From the NCBI GenBank assembly GCA_046299415.1, contig JBKBII010000001.1:558001-622000 (forward strand): DNA of 64,000 nucleotides. Direction: 5' to 3'. Both the position numbers and the translations under genes were made by a program. Position 1 is the first letter of the stretch; each line of letters begins with the position of its first letter. The notes under the pieces are model-generated. The model worked only from the letters and a program-made list of their open reading frames with translations. It was not told the origin of the DNA and did not search any database. Positions 1 to 7,454 of the stretch are shown here, in pieces. Source of the DNA: JBKBII01 sp046299415. Lineage in GTDB: Bacteria; Pseudomonadota; Gammaproteobacteria; Ectothiorhodospirales; Ectothiorhodospiraceae.

Positions 1-627
1 GGCGTTTCCGGCCGAATCTGATCGAGTCGCCTGTCCTAAGCGGGTGACGTCGACCCGCATTCTGTCTCCTACCGCCAGTCGAAGCCTGCCGCTCGTCCCG
101 GTTTCACATACCCCGCGGGCCTTGCGCGCTTCCGGCACTTTCCTTCCAGAAAAAATCCAGTCAACGGGCCGCACCGCGAGAGACCATCAGCCTCTCGGTT
201 TGCACATGCATGAGCGCGTGGCTGTTACATCGCGGCGATTGCATCGTTCAAGGCGGGCTGCGCGAGATCCCTCGCGCGTCGCGCTCGGGCGCAGGCTCAG
301 AGGTCAATGGGTTGCGCTCGCAAGTCGCTCTCGGCACGAAGAAAGATCGACGGACGCGCATCGCAATGCGGACGGGCTGTTGAGTTGACCCGTAAACGCA
401 CACCGTTGCGATCAAACTCACCAACCCGAACAAGACCGGCATCAACCACTCCGCCAACACAACAAACGACGAGATTGACCGACACCAAGGGCCAAAGATA
501 ACGACACCTGATGAATCTCAATCCGTCACGCCCCGGGCAGACCGATCGCTAATGAGTCAGACCTTTAAATCGGAAAACTCTTAGAATCGTCACCGGACAA
601 CATCTCAAACCACATAGGAGACTCGCC
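1..627. other. No gene recognised
   Basis: I see no credible coding region here. The open frames on both strands are arginine/serine-rich, lack ribosome binding sites and resemble no family I know. The right end (about 550-627) must hold the promoter and ribosome binding site of the leader ORF that follows. An AT-richer patch around 561-590 is the likeliest promoter position, but no convincing -35/-10 pair stands out. Confidence 0.5.
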
Positions 628-783
628 ATGCCTGAAGAACCCGACCCTGAACCTGAACCTGAACCCATTTTGATTAACGACAAACGAAACAACGGGATTC
701 TGAAATATCAGGCCTGTGTTTCGGGGTTCTGCATGATTCAAGATCATCAGAAGGCCGTCATCCTAATTGAGGATCACGGCTAG
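628..783 (+). CDS. Proline/acidic leader peptide ORF upstream of mgtE
   Basis: A 51-codon ORF with a good Shine-Dalgarno (AGGAG, 616-620) seven bases before its ATG. It opens MPEEPDPEPEPEP: residues 2-13 are six prolines and six acidic residues and nothing else. The rest (ILINDKRNNG, then a segment with CVSGFC and IQDHQK) matches no domain I recognise. Established knowledge: the E. coli mgtA leader peptide MgtL begins MEPDPTPLP, and such acidic/proline nascent chains destabilise the translating ribosome when magnesium is low, so the leader acts as a Mg2+ sensor. The next gene is the magnesium transporter mgtE, and RNA hairpins cover this ORF's 3' end and the mgtE ribosome binding site. I infer a Mg2+-sensing leader. 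An ordinary small acidic protein remains possible. Confidence 0.7.
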   Translation: MPEEPDPEPEPEPILINDKRNNGILKYQACVSGFCMIQDHQKAVILIEDHG

Positions 784-835
784 AGGCCTTCTTGTGTATT
801 CGTCATGACTCAAGATCATGGCGATCAGGAGGCCC
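732..835 (+). repeat. Duplicated segment in the mgtE leader
   Basis: Positions 732-756 and 804-835 are two imperfect copies of one segment: CATGAYTCAAGATCAT followed, directly or after a short insert, by GATCAG/ATCAG and a run ending in AGGCC. The first copy lies in the 3' part of the leader ORF. The second lies in the untranslated stretch before mgtE and reads as a short frame from an ATG at 805 (MTQDHGDQEA...), echoing the leader's MIQDHQKA. This looks like a local duplication that gave the leader two similar hairpin-forming units. Confidence 0.6.
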
Positions 836-899
836 ACCTCCGATCGCATGGTTTTGAAATCCAGAGCTCCCGTTAGGTTCAATCCATCCTAACGTCTGG
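749..899 (+). promoter_or_regulatory. Structured mgtE leader: three hairpins, last one at the SD
   Basis: Three stem-loops can be read directly. (A) AGAAGGCC (749-756) pairs with GGCCTTCT (785-792), enclosing an inner ATCCT/AGGAT stem; it spans the leader-ORF stop codon and is followed by a T-rich CTTGTGTATT. (B) Positions 817-850 form an 11-14 bp stem (GCGATC, GGAGG / CCTCC, GATCGC) with single-base bulges and a CCCA loop. (C) CCAGA (861-865) and CGTTAGG (871-877) pair with CCTAACG (888-894) and TCTGG (895-899), taking in part of the GGAGA that serves mgtE. Stem A would be disrupted by a ribosome finishing the leader ORF; stem C can hide the mgtE ribosome binding site. Sequence complementarity is seen; the regulatory role is inferred. 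Confidence 0.6.
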
Positions 900-908
900 A
901 GAACACTC

Positions 909-2294
909 ATGAACGATGCCATCTTCCACCAAAATTACGAGCCCTTCCTCAGCAACGGCGATTACGCAAGCGTTGCCAAACTACTGTTTCACCCGGTCCC
1001 TGCAATCACGGCCAACCGACTCTCGACGCTCGGACCAAAAGAGCGTTTGCGGGTGTTCAAATTGCTCGCCGAACTCGATCAGCGCGTTGTCTTTATGCGC
1101 ATGGACGAGGAGGAACAGGCGCTGCTGCTCGAAGCCATGGAACCGACCGAGGCAACGACCTTCGCCAACCACCTGCCGGCCTACACCCTCTCGCGCTGTC
1201 TGCCACTTTTGCCTCGCCCCCTATCGGCGCAAATCCTCGCGGGGTTGTCGAAGGAGAAAATCGAACGTGTTCGCGCGCTGTGGAAATTCGACGACGACGC
1301 GATCGCTCGTCTGATGCGTGAGTCGCTTTATCGTATCGACGCGGAGCAGACGGTCGGCGAGGTTCTACAAACAATACGGACAGACGCGAGCATCCCTGAC
1401 GATCTAACCGAGGTTCTGCTCGTCACTCGCAACGATCAGCACCGCGGTATGGCGCGCTTGGTCAAGTTGTTGCGCGCCGACCCCAACGACGCGGTCAGTC
1501 AGTACGTCGAGCTCGAAGATTTCAAGGTCTCACCGGACACCGACAAGGTCGAGGCCGCGAGGCTGTTACAAAGAACCAACCTGCCAGTGCTGCCAGTGGT
1601 CGACGCTCATGGTCGTCTGTTGGGCATCGTTCGGGCTGATGACGCCATGGATGTGCTTGATGAAGACGCCTCGGAAGACGTCTACAAAAAAGCCGGGATT
1701 GGTGACATCACCCATGTTCGCGAGGTGGTGCGGTCGGAAAAATTGACCTCCGGCGGTATCGGCTACTCAGTCAAAGTCCGGTTGGCCTTTCTGCTCGTGA
1801 CTTTGGCCGGTGGTCTCGCCGTCGGCGGACTGATCGACACGTTTGAAGAAACGCTTGCCGCTATCGTGGCGCTGGCGATTTTCATCCCACTGATCATGGA
1901 TATGGGAGGTAACGTCGGGACCCAGTCCACAACGATCTTCGCCCGTGGTTTTGCGCTCGGACACATCCGCTTCGAGCATTTCTTTCGCCGTCACCTGATG
2001 CGCGAAGGACTGGTCGGCGTCACCATGGGTGCCATCATCGCTTTGATCGCCGGAACCATCGCGCACTTCTGGCAAGGTGCTCCAAACGGTCTCGATCAGC
2101 TCGGCTTCGTCGTTGGAATCTCACTTTTCACATCGGTCACGCTGGCGTCGATCCTGGGATTCCTACTGCCGTATGTGATGATCAAGATCGGTGTCGATCA
2201 TGCTCCCGGTGCCGATCCGTTCATCACGACTATCAAGGATTTCACCGGCCTCGCTGTGTATTTCCTGTTGGCATCGGCGTTGCTGTCCGTATGA
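909..2294 (+). CDS. mgtE: Magnesium transporter MgtE
   Basis: 461 aa, the usual MgtE length. It has an N-terminal cytosolic helical domain (about 1-135), a CBS pair (about 140-265), and a C-terminal membrane domain with five hydrophobic segments (about 285-460). Diagnostic segments are MDMGGNVGTQSTT (the pore-lining motif with the Mg2+-selective aspartate region) and, near the end, a GADPF.TTIKDFTGL stretch typical of the last helices. The family conducts Mg2+ (and Co2+) inward and is gated by Mg2+ binding to the N/CBS domains. The ATG at 909 follows GGAGA (898-902). An mgtC-type gene lies 320 bases downstream on the same strand. Expression is probably controlled through the leader described above. 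Confidence 0.95.
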   Translation: MNDAIFHQNYEPFLSNGDYASVAKLLFHPVPAITANRLSTLGPKERLRVFKLLAELDQRVVFMRMDEEEQALLLEAMEPTEATTFANHLPAYTLSRCLPLLPRPLSAQILAGLSKEKIERVRALWKFDDDAIARLMRESLYRIDAEQTVGEVLQTIRTDASIPDDLTEVLLVTRNDQHRGMARLVKLLRADPNDAVSQYVELEDFKVSPDTDKVEAARLLQRTNLPVLPVVDAHGRLLGIVRADDAMDVLDEDASEDVYKKAGIGDITHVREVVRSEKLTSGGIGYSVKVRLAFLLVTLAGGLAVGGLIDTFEETLAAIVALAIFIPLIMDMGGNVGTQSTTIFARGFALGHIRFEHFFRRHLMREGLVGVTMGAIIALIAGTIAHFWQGAPNGLDQLGFVVGISLFTSVTLASILGFLLPYVMIKIGVDHAPGADPFITTIKDFTGLAVYFLLASALLSV

Positions 2295-2308
2295 CCTGCC
2301 GCGTAAGG

Positions 2309-2496
2309 CTTAGGCCACAGCGTCACTGTCCGGAGCGCCAGGCCTGAGCCACGCACGGCAGTTACATCCTCCCCAAAACCTCCCAGAGGCGGCGAATCGT
2401 TCAGCGATCGACGCCTCGGGACCCACCCTTGGGCTCAGACCGACAGCAAACCGGCTCTTACCCCGGGCCGCCGGTTGCTGAGCCACGCTCAGCAAC
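2309..2496 (+). promoter_or_regulatory. Alternative stem-loops between mgtE and the mgtC-type gene
   Basis: In the 320-base gap, CTTAGGCC (2309-2316) pairs with GGCCTGAG (2341-2348). Further on, GTTGCTGAG (2474-2482) pairs perfectly with CTCAGCAAC (2488-2496) across a five-base loop. The left arm of that hairpin can instead pair upstream: CAGCAAACCGG (2444-2454) with CCGGTTGCTG (2471-2480). The two folds share bases 2474-2480 and so exclude each other, as in attenuators and riboswitches. No U-tract follows, so any effect would be on Rho access, RNA stability or translation. Function is inferred. Confidence 0.45.
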
Positions 2497-2614
2497 GGGC
2501 GTCACTCGTTTGTCATGGCTGCGTCACATCATTGAACGTGGGATGCCGGTCACTCGACACACGACGCAGAGGCTAGGCGACTCCACACGTCAACTGCGCG
2601 CAAGGAGGCCATCG

Positions 2615-3343
2615 GTGCAGGCCATCGACCTGATTCAACTGGACAATCTAACCAACACCTTCATCAGCTTGGCAGCAGCCTTCATCCTCGGCGGCATCAT
2701 CGGCCTCGAACGCCAATATCGTCAACGCACCGCCGGCCTCCGAACCAACGTTCTCGTCGCGGTCGGCGCCGCCCTGTTCGTTGACATCGCAGTACGATTT
2801 CACGAGATTCACGGTGGCGTTCCGGGCGCAATGCACGTCATGGCCTATGTCGTGTCGGGCGTCGGCTTTCTTGGCGCAGGCGTCATCATGCGAGAAGAAG
2901 GATCGATTCGTGGACTTAATACCGCTGCCACCCTTTGGGCTTCAGCGGCCGTTGGCATCGCCGCTGGCGCCGACCTAATACTCGAAGCCTTGCTGGCCAC
3001 ACTGTTCATTCTGTCGGCCAACACCCTGCTACGTCCCGTCGTCAACGCGATCAACCGCGCGCCGGTTGACTCAACGGCGGTAGAAACGACCAATACGGTA
3101 TACGTCGTTACGCCACGCGAACACCGCAAGCAAGCACTCGCTGTTCTCGAGCAAATGCTCGACGTCAACGGCTATCCCATTCGCGACGTCGAGGTCCATC
3201 CGTTCGGCACCACAGAAGTCGAGATCGAAGCGACCCTCGTTTCAACCTCCGTCGATGGCGACGAACTCGACAGACTGATCGAAAAACTGGCTGAAAACCC
3301 GTTCATCGCTCATGTCTTCTGGACCCCATCAACTGTTGAATGA
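2615..3343 (+). CDS. MgtC/SapB family membrane protein
   Basis: Read from a GTG at 2615 preceded by AAGGAGG (2602-2608), giving 242 aa; longer in-frame starts upstream lack a ribosome binding site. An N-terminal membrane domain of about 150 residues carries the family signature (GGIIGLERQYRQRTAGLRTNVLV, then GAGVI and GLNTAATLW), followed by a soluble ACT-like domain of about 85 residues. MgtC proteins support growth and survival at low Mg2+; Salmonella MgtC acts on F1Fo ATP synthase and phosphate uptake rather than as a Mg2+ channel. Pairing with mgtE fits a magnesium-homeostasis locus. Members of the broader MgtC/SapB family are not all virulence factors, so I leave the symbol empty. Confidence 0.9.
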   Translation: MQAIDLIQLDNLTNTFISLAAAFILGGIIGLERQYRQRTAGLRTNVLVAVGAALFVDIAVRFHEIHGGVPGAMHVMAYVVSGVGFLGAGVIMREEGSIRGLNTAATLWASAAVGIAAGADLILEALLATLFILSANTLLRPVVNAINRAPVDSTAVETTNTVYVVTPREHRKQALAVLEQMLDVNGYPIRDVEVHPFGTTEVEIEATLVSTSVDGDELDRLIEKLAENPFIAHVFWTPSTVE

Positions 3344-3495
3344 GCCGAGATCCTGTGCCACGAAACTCGAGCCGTGACGGCTGTCCGGCGTTTCGACGCC
3401 ACTTCGAGCATCAGGGCGGGATGATGAAACCCGTACGCCTTTGCCCTCGAGGACGATCCGAATGGCAAAGATTCCCAGCCGATCCTTGATCGAGG

Positions 3496-4704
3496 TCAAT
3501 CGATGATCGCGTGCGGAATGAACCTCGAAAGATCCCGCGTAATCGCGTGTCGATCCTCGCGAATACCGATCCCCGCGGGCGTGTCGCCAACCACCCAACT
3601 TCCGATTACAGTGTGGTGGCCGTCGAATTCCGGGAGCCGGGCCAAGCGTTGCGCGATCCAGAGACCATCCCCGTAGGGCCCGTCCATCCGTTCTTCGACG
3701 CCATCCTCGGTCGTCAACCGGACGTTTGCGCCCTCACGAGAAAACTGCGGCTTAAAAACCCAACCCGGTGGTGGTTTTCCGGGATCCTCACCAGGCGAGA
3801 CGCCCACCATCCGGGCTTCCAATAAATTCGGATGGCCCGGATAGGCCTTCCACATCGCGCTAAGTGCCATCTTGTTCGACAACAGAAGCTTCCACAGAGG
3901 CTCGAACCACAGCGTCTCGCTGCTCCGGATCGCTGCGGAAAACGGCTCGACGATCAGGAACTCCCAAGGGTACAGCTTGAACAACGCCGCGATCGATTCG
4001 CCGTCGATCCCAACGAGCTGTAGGGCCGCGTTCCCATCATGATGAGACGCACCCTCGGCCGCCACTGAAACGGCACCGATCTGATCGATCGTTACCAGGC
4101 GGACCGACACACCCGCCTGACGCGCAAGATCAGCAATGTACTCGACTGTACCCTTGTCCTCCTCCGAATCCGGCACCGCTGTCAAGTGCAATGGAACCGA
4201 CAAGTCAAGCTCGCGAAACGCTTGCTCGAGCCGATCCTGAAGTGAGTTGAACTGATCGGCATGCGCGGGCAACGCGCCGGTCAGGCGTTGGTCTTCGAGC
4301 CAAACCCACTGAAAAAATCCCGTTTCGAATAATGATGTGGGCGTGTCGTAATTAAACTCCAATAACTTCGCCGGCCCGCGCCCCGAATAAGAAAAATCCA
4401 TGCGCCCGTAGAGATGCGGATCGCCCTGCGTCCAGCTCGCAGCAACCGCATCAGCCCACTCATCCGAGACGCCAAACTCGCGCATCCAGCGCTCATCGCG
4501 CGCCGCGCGCGCGACCAGATCGAGTGCCATTTCGTGTAGCTCCGCCGTGGGATCCTCAAGATCCCTCTCGATTTGGCGCAGCGAAAACCGGTAATAGGCC
4601 GACTCATCCCAATACGGATCGCCGTCGATCGTATGAAACCGAAAACCGACTTTCTCGGCAAAGCCCTTCCAGCCCGCCCGAGGACTGATCGCCACCCTTT
4701 CCAT
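3496..4704 (-). CDS. Glutathionylspermidine synthase-like ATP-grasp protein (YgiC/YjfC family)
   Basis: About 402 aa from ATG 4704; TTG 4710 and GTG 4707 are in-frame alternatives. The protein matches the C-terminal amide ligase half of glutathionylspermidine synthase, found alone in E. coli YgiC and YjfC. Recognisable parts are the N-terminal YWDE.AYY segment, GRMDFSYSG near residue 100, LLEFNYDTPTSLFE, a central YPWEFL, and a late FKPQFSREGANV followed by the ATP-grasp-like end. No amidase domain is present. It starts about 15 bases after the DUF1190 gene stop, an arrangement also seen in the ygiBC and yjfMC operons of E. coli. The substrate of the stand-alone family is not established. Confidence 0.9.
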   Translation of the reverse strand: MERVAISPRAGWKGFAEKVGFRFHTIDGDPYWDESAYYRFSLRQIERDLEDPTAELHEMALDLVARAARDERWMREFGVSDEWADAVAASWTQGDPHLYGRMDFSYSGRGPAKLLEFNYDTPTSLFETGFFQWVWLEDQRLTGALPAHADQFNSLQDRLEQAFRELDLSVPLHLTAVPDSEEDKGTVEYIADLARQAGVSVRLVTIDQIGAVSVAAEGASHHDGNAALQLVGIDGESIAALFKLYPWEFLIVEPFSAAIRSSETLWFEPLWKLLLSNKMALSAMWKAYPGHPNLLEARMVGVSPGEDPGKPPPGWVFKPQFSREGANVRLTTEDGVEERMDGPYGDGLWIAQRLARLPEFDGHHTVIGSWVVGDTPAGIGIREDRHAITRDLSRFIPHAIID

Positions 4705-4719
4705 CACCAACCCCCGGCG

Positions 4720-5592
4720 TCAGCCTCCAACTCCACGAGTGGGTGTCATGCGTGTCGCGGCCTGCTGACCGAAGCCGCCACGACGGACAAGCTGTGCCCC
4801 CTGCGGCGCAACAACTGATGGCCGCACCTGTACCGGCCCTGCCGGCCCCACGACTCGATTCGTCGCAGTACGAAAATTCGCACGATCGTCACGCGACTTA
4901 TACAGCGGCTGAGGCGACAAACTCTGCGCGCCCGCGCGCGGGCCCGATCCCACGGCTTGACTTGCCGTACCTCCTCGAGTCGCGTCCACGCCGCCCGGCG
5001 CCAGGCCCGCCGCACCAGCACCGCGCTGGCCCATCATCTGCCCCATCAAAAAACCCGCCATCATCGGCATGAAATAACTGCCACCCGCATGACGCTCGGG
5101 AGCCGGCTCACACGCTTCTGCACCAAAATCGGCCTCACATTCGTTGCGATCGACATACCGCGGCGCGCCACGTGTGTGTTGCTCTTTCGCTGCATTCCAC
5201 GCCTGCTGACACTCATCCGGATCGGCACCGAAGCGCGAGCACTCGGGGATATCGTGAAAAGACACGGCATCGACCGTCCCCTCTCCACTGCAGCCCCCCA
5301 GTGCGAAAACAACGCCACCGGCGAGTGGCGCCATCAAAATGAGCGCCGCACGACGACTCCGCTTTTGCCACGGGCGTTTCAGCATCACACCACTCGTCCG
5401 CACATGACTCATCGTGCCGACGCGAGCGACAGTACAGGTCGGACGCGCAACAGCCCCCCCTCGTGTCTTCCCAGGCTCATCCATGTCGGCCGAGTTCTTG
5501 TCAAGCTCAGGTCCGACGCGATCGACATCATCCTTCGACTGCTCGTCCAACACACTCGACGACACTCCAATACGACTCGACTCAAGACTCAT
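4720..5592 (-). CDS. DUF1190 family lipoprotein (YgiB/YjfM-like)
   Basis: 290 aa from ATG 5592, which has GGGGAG six bases upstream. Starts at 5412 or 5385 would give 221-230 aa, closer to E. coli YgiB (223 aa), but lack good ribosome binding sites. After a roughly 60-residue acidic N-terminal part comes a basic stretch, a hydrophobic segment and a lipobox-like ALGGC. The mature part holds PDECQQAWNAA, a cysteine-rich middle (YVDRNECEADFGAEAC), the glycine/methionine stretch FMPMMAGFLMGQMMG, and the family ending RRGGFG. The function of DUF1190 proteins is unknown. It sits directly upstream of the glutathionylspermidine-synthase-like gene. The long start would leave the lipobox too internal for a normal signal peptide, so the start remains open. 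Confidence 0.85.
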   Translation of the reverse strand: MSLESSRIGVSSSVLDEQSKDDVDRVGPELDKNSADMDEPGKTRGGAVARPTCTVARVGTMSHVRTSGVMLKRPWQKRSRRAALILMAPLAGGVVFALGGCSGEGTVDAVSFHDIPECSRFGADPDECQQAWNAAKEQHTRGAPRYVDRNECEADFGAEACEPAPERHAGGSYFMPMMAGFLMGQMMGQRGAGAAGLAPGGVDATRGGTASQAVGSGPRAGAQSLSPQPLYKSRDDRANFRTATNRVVGPAGPVQVRPSVVAPQGAQLVRRGGFGQQAATRMTPTRGVGG

Positions 5593-5924
5593 AGCGAACT
5601 CCCCAAAAACACTGCGGCGACGCTGCCTATGACGCTCATCGACTCACAAGGTTTTACGCCAAAACGTCATTTAATCGACGACGCTCGAAGATCATCGATG
5701 TAGCCCGCTCAGTGCGATCCGACGCCACCCCTTGCCCACGAATCGCGGACATACGCAACGGTCCATGCCGTGGCTACATCGGTCTCCTGATCGTGCTGGC
5801 ATCACCACTGCAATGATCTGCCATCCCGGTTCAGCGTGCGGGTTCCAGATGACGTCTGGCCTCGCTCCACGTTAACCCGCCATCGCACGATGCTCCGCTC
5901 GCGACTGGCGTGCCCAACACCATC
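5593..5924. other. Intergenic region with a spaced inverted repeat
   Basis: No gene is seen. It lies between the DUF350 and DUF1190 genes of the same strand. A 10-base inverted repeat, CGATGTAGCC (5696-5705) and GGCTACATCG (5772-5781), brackets about 66 bases. It could be the base of a larger RNA structure in the transcript between the two genes. Nothing identifies it as a known RNA. Confidence 0.35.
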
Positions 5925-6353
5925 TCAATAGGTCATCGACGCCGCATTCAGTAATCCACCCGCAACCGCCGCCGAGGCCGCGAAAACCCCTGCCCCGACT
6001 TCACCACGCGTGATCCGACCCGACAGATCGTTGACCACCAAACGCGCCAGAAAAAACACCGCGAGCTGGACCACCAGCGCGATCAAACCCCAGATCAGAA
6101 AATCAACCACTGATGTCGCAAAACTAATGGCTGATGACAGCGGCAAAGCGAATCCGATCAACGCGCCGCCAAAAGCCACCGCGGCCGCAGGGTTGTTGGC
6201 GCGGATCAACTCAAACTCGCGATGAGGCGTGATCCAGGTGTAAAGCCTCGCAAACAGCAGCAAAAGAACCGCAGCAAGACCGAAATACAGCAAAAACGCC
6301 GGAATCCCCGCCAATGACCACCACAAACTCGGCCCCATCACTGTGTCTTCCAT
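5925..6353 (-). CDS. DUF350 family membrane protein (YjfL-like)
   Basis: 142 aa from ATG 6353, just after a GGGGGA stretch. Four hydrophobic segments can be read (about residues 13-35, 50-72, 85-105 and 120-140) with the family's charged loop (ITPHREFELIRANN) after the first. DUF350 proteins occur as YjfL in E. coli beside YjfM (DUF1190) and YjfC (glutathionylspermidine-synthase-like). The same three families occur here in the same order on one strand, so the annotation rests on both sequence and context. No biochemical role is established. Confidence 0.88.
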   Translation of the reverse strand: MEDTVMGPSLWWSLAGIPAFLLYFGLAAVLLLLFARLYTWITPHREFELIRANNPAAAVAFGGALIGFALPLSSAISFATSVVDFLIWGLIALVVQLAVFFLARLVVNDLSGRITRGEVGAGVFAASAAVAGGLLNAASMTY

Positions 6354-6709
6354 GAATCCCCCATTGGTTGAAAAAAGTCGGCATTGCTTTCGCAACTCAC
6401 CAAAACCCTACGCCCTCGACGAACAAGTTGAGCCCTGCTGACAAATCTGCCGACGAATAAAAACGGATCCTCCGGCAGCCGATAGCGTGAGCGATCAACC
6501 TGTTTATTGCCGGCGAAAGAACCCGGAAGTCACCCCTCGCTCGCAAAACGGACGGCTAACTTCGGCTCGGCCCGCCGCCGACGATCCCCGACACAAGGCA
6601 ACGAGAACAGATTGACACAAAAAAGACCCTGAGCGCCGCACGCAAAACACAAGAGCCTCGAGTATTCGGATCGCCTCGGATCGAAAGCCTCGCTCAAACA
6701 TGAACGCTA

Positions 6710-6738
6710 TTGCGACGGATTCGCATTTGCGTTTAAAT
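6710..6738 (+). promoter_or_regulatory. Candidate sigma-70 promoter for the bfd-like gene
   Basis: TTGCGA (6710-6715) and TTAAAT (6733-6738) are separated by 17 bases; each matches the consensus at four of six positions. The predicted start, near 6745, gives a 40-base leader before the ATG at 6785. No clear Fur box overlaps it. Weak evidence. Confidence 0.35.
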
Positions 6739-6784
6739 AGTCTCGTAAGTCGTACCTCAGATCTGCGCATCCAGGGACCCACCG

Positions 6785-7147
6785 ATGATCGTCTGCAGCT
6801 GCCGTCGCGTTCGTGATACCGACATTCGCGAGTTCATTTCCCACGCCGAGCGACCGCCTCGCCTTCGAGACCTGCGCCGCTGCCTCGGCGTCTGCGGAGA
6901 ATGCGGGCGCTGCGGTCCCAGTGCCCAACGGCTCCTGCGCGACTACCAAACGGAATGGCGGCAGGCGCCTTGCCTCGAAAGCCGATGTCTTGATGCGATC
7001 CAACCAAACGGCACAGGCATCGCGCCAGCAATGCCTCTTGTTGAATCGAAATTCGACGAATCGGAGCTCATCGAACCGGATGCGTTGATCGCTGACGCCT
7101 TCAGCACGTCCACGCGATCAGGCAACGCGGCGCAAACGGCAATCTGA
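6785..7147 (+). CDS. bfd: Bacterioferritin-associated ferredoxin (Bfd-like)
   Basis: 120 aa. It begins MIVCSC..VRDTDI, with cysteines 4 and 6, then has a cluster at C37-x2-C40-x2-C43 (VCGECGRC), the BFD-type [2Fe-2S] pattern. In well-studied bacteria Bfd docks on bacterioferritin and delivers electrons to the haem to mobilise stored iron. The first 60 residues match the whole usual protein (about 64 aa); the remaining 60 form an acidic, low-complexity tail with no known domain. A bacterioferritin gene lies 785 bases downstream on the same strand, separated by a small transposase-like HTH gene. Confidence 0.9.
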   Translation: MIVCSCRRVRDTDIREFISHAERPPRLRDLRRCLGVCGECGRCGPSAQRLLRDYQTEWRQAPCLESRCLDAIQPNGTGIAPAMPLVESKFDESELIEPDALIADAFSTSTRSGNAAQTAI

Positions 7148-7196
7148 CACTCATCGATATCATCACATCCGCCTTAGTCACCGCCTCTTCACCGCG

Positions 7197-7454
7197 ATGC
7201 CAGCGCGCCGCCATTCGCCTGCAACGATCGCCAGCGCAATCGATCGCGCGCAGCGCGGCGAGTCGGTCAAAAGCATCTGTCAGGACCTCGGTATCGCCGT
7301 ATCCACTTACTACCTCTGGCGGTCACGGTACAACGGGATGAGGGCTGACCAGATCAAACATGTGCAGACGCTTGAAAGCGATCAACGTCGACTGGAGCGA
7401 CGGCTCGACAGGCTCGTCGCAAAACGCACGGACCCAAGCGACGACACTCAGTGA
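7197..7454 (+). CDS. IS3 OrfA-type helix-turn-helix protein (orphan)
   Basis: 85 aa. The N-terminal half is the HTH found in IS3-family OrfA transposase subunits (RRHSPATIASAIDRAQRGES, then SICQDLGIAVSTYYLWRSRY). The second half is a short leucine-zipper-like coil (LESDQRRLERRLDRLVAKR). No OrfB catalytic ORF, no frameshift signal and no inverted repeats are visible nearby. It is therefore either a remnant of an insertion sequence or a domesticated DNA-binding protein. No good ribosome binding site precedes the ATG. Confidence 0.7.
   Translation: MPARRHSPATIASAIDRAQRGESVKSICQDLGIAVSTYYLWRSRYNGMRADQIKHVQTLESDQRRLERRLDRLVAKRTDPSDDTQ

Noticed and set aside
909..2294. M-box riboswitch upstream of mgtE
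   Set aside because: The conserved M-box core is not recognisable; the hairpins read here are explained better by a leader-ORF mechanism, though a computed covariance search (Rfam M-box) would settle it.
7197..7454. Complete IS3 insertion sequence
   Set aside because: Only the OrfA-like HTH is present; there is no OrfB transposase and no terminal inverted repeats are visible.
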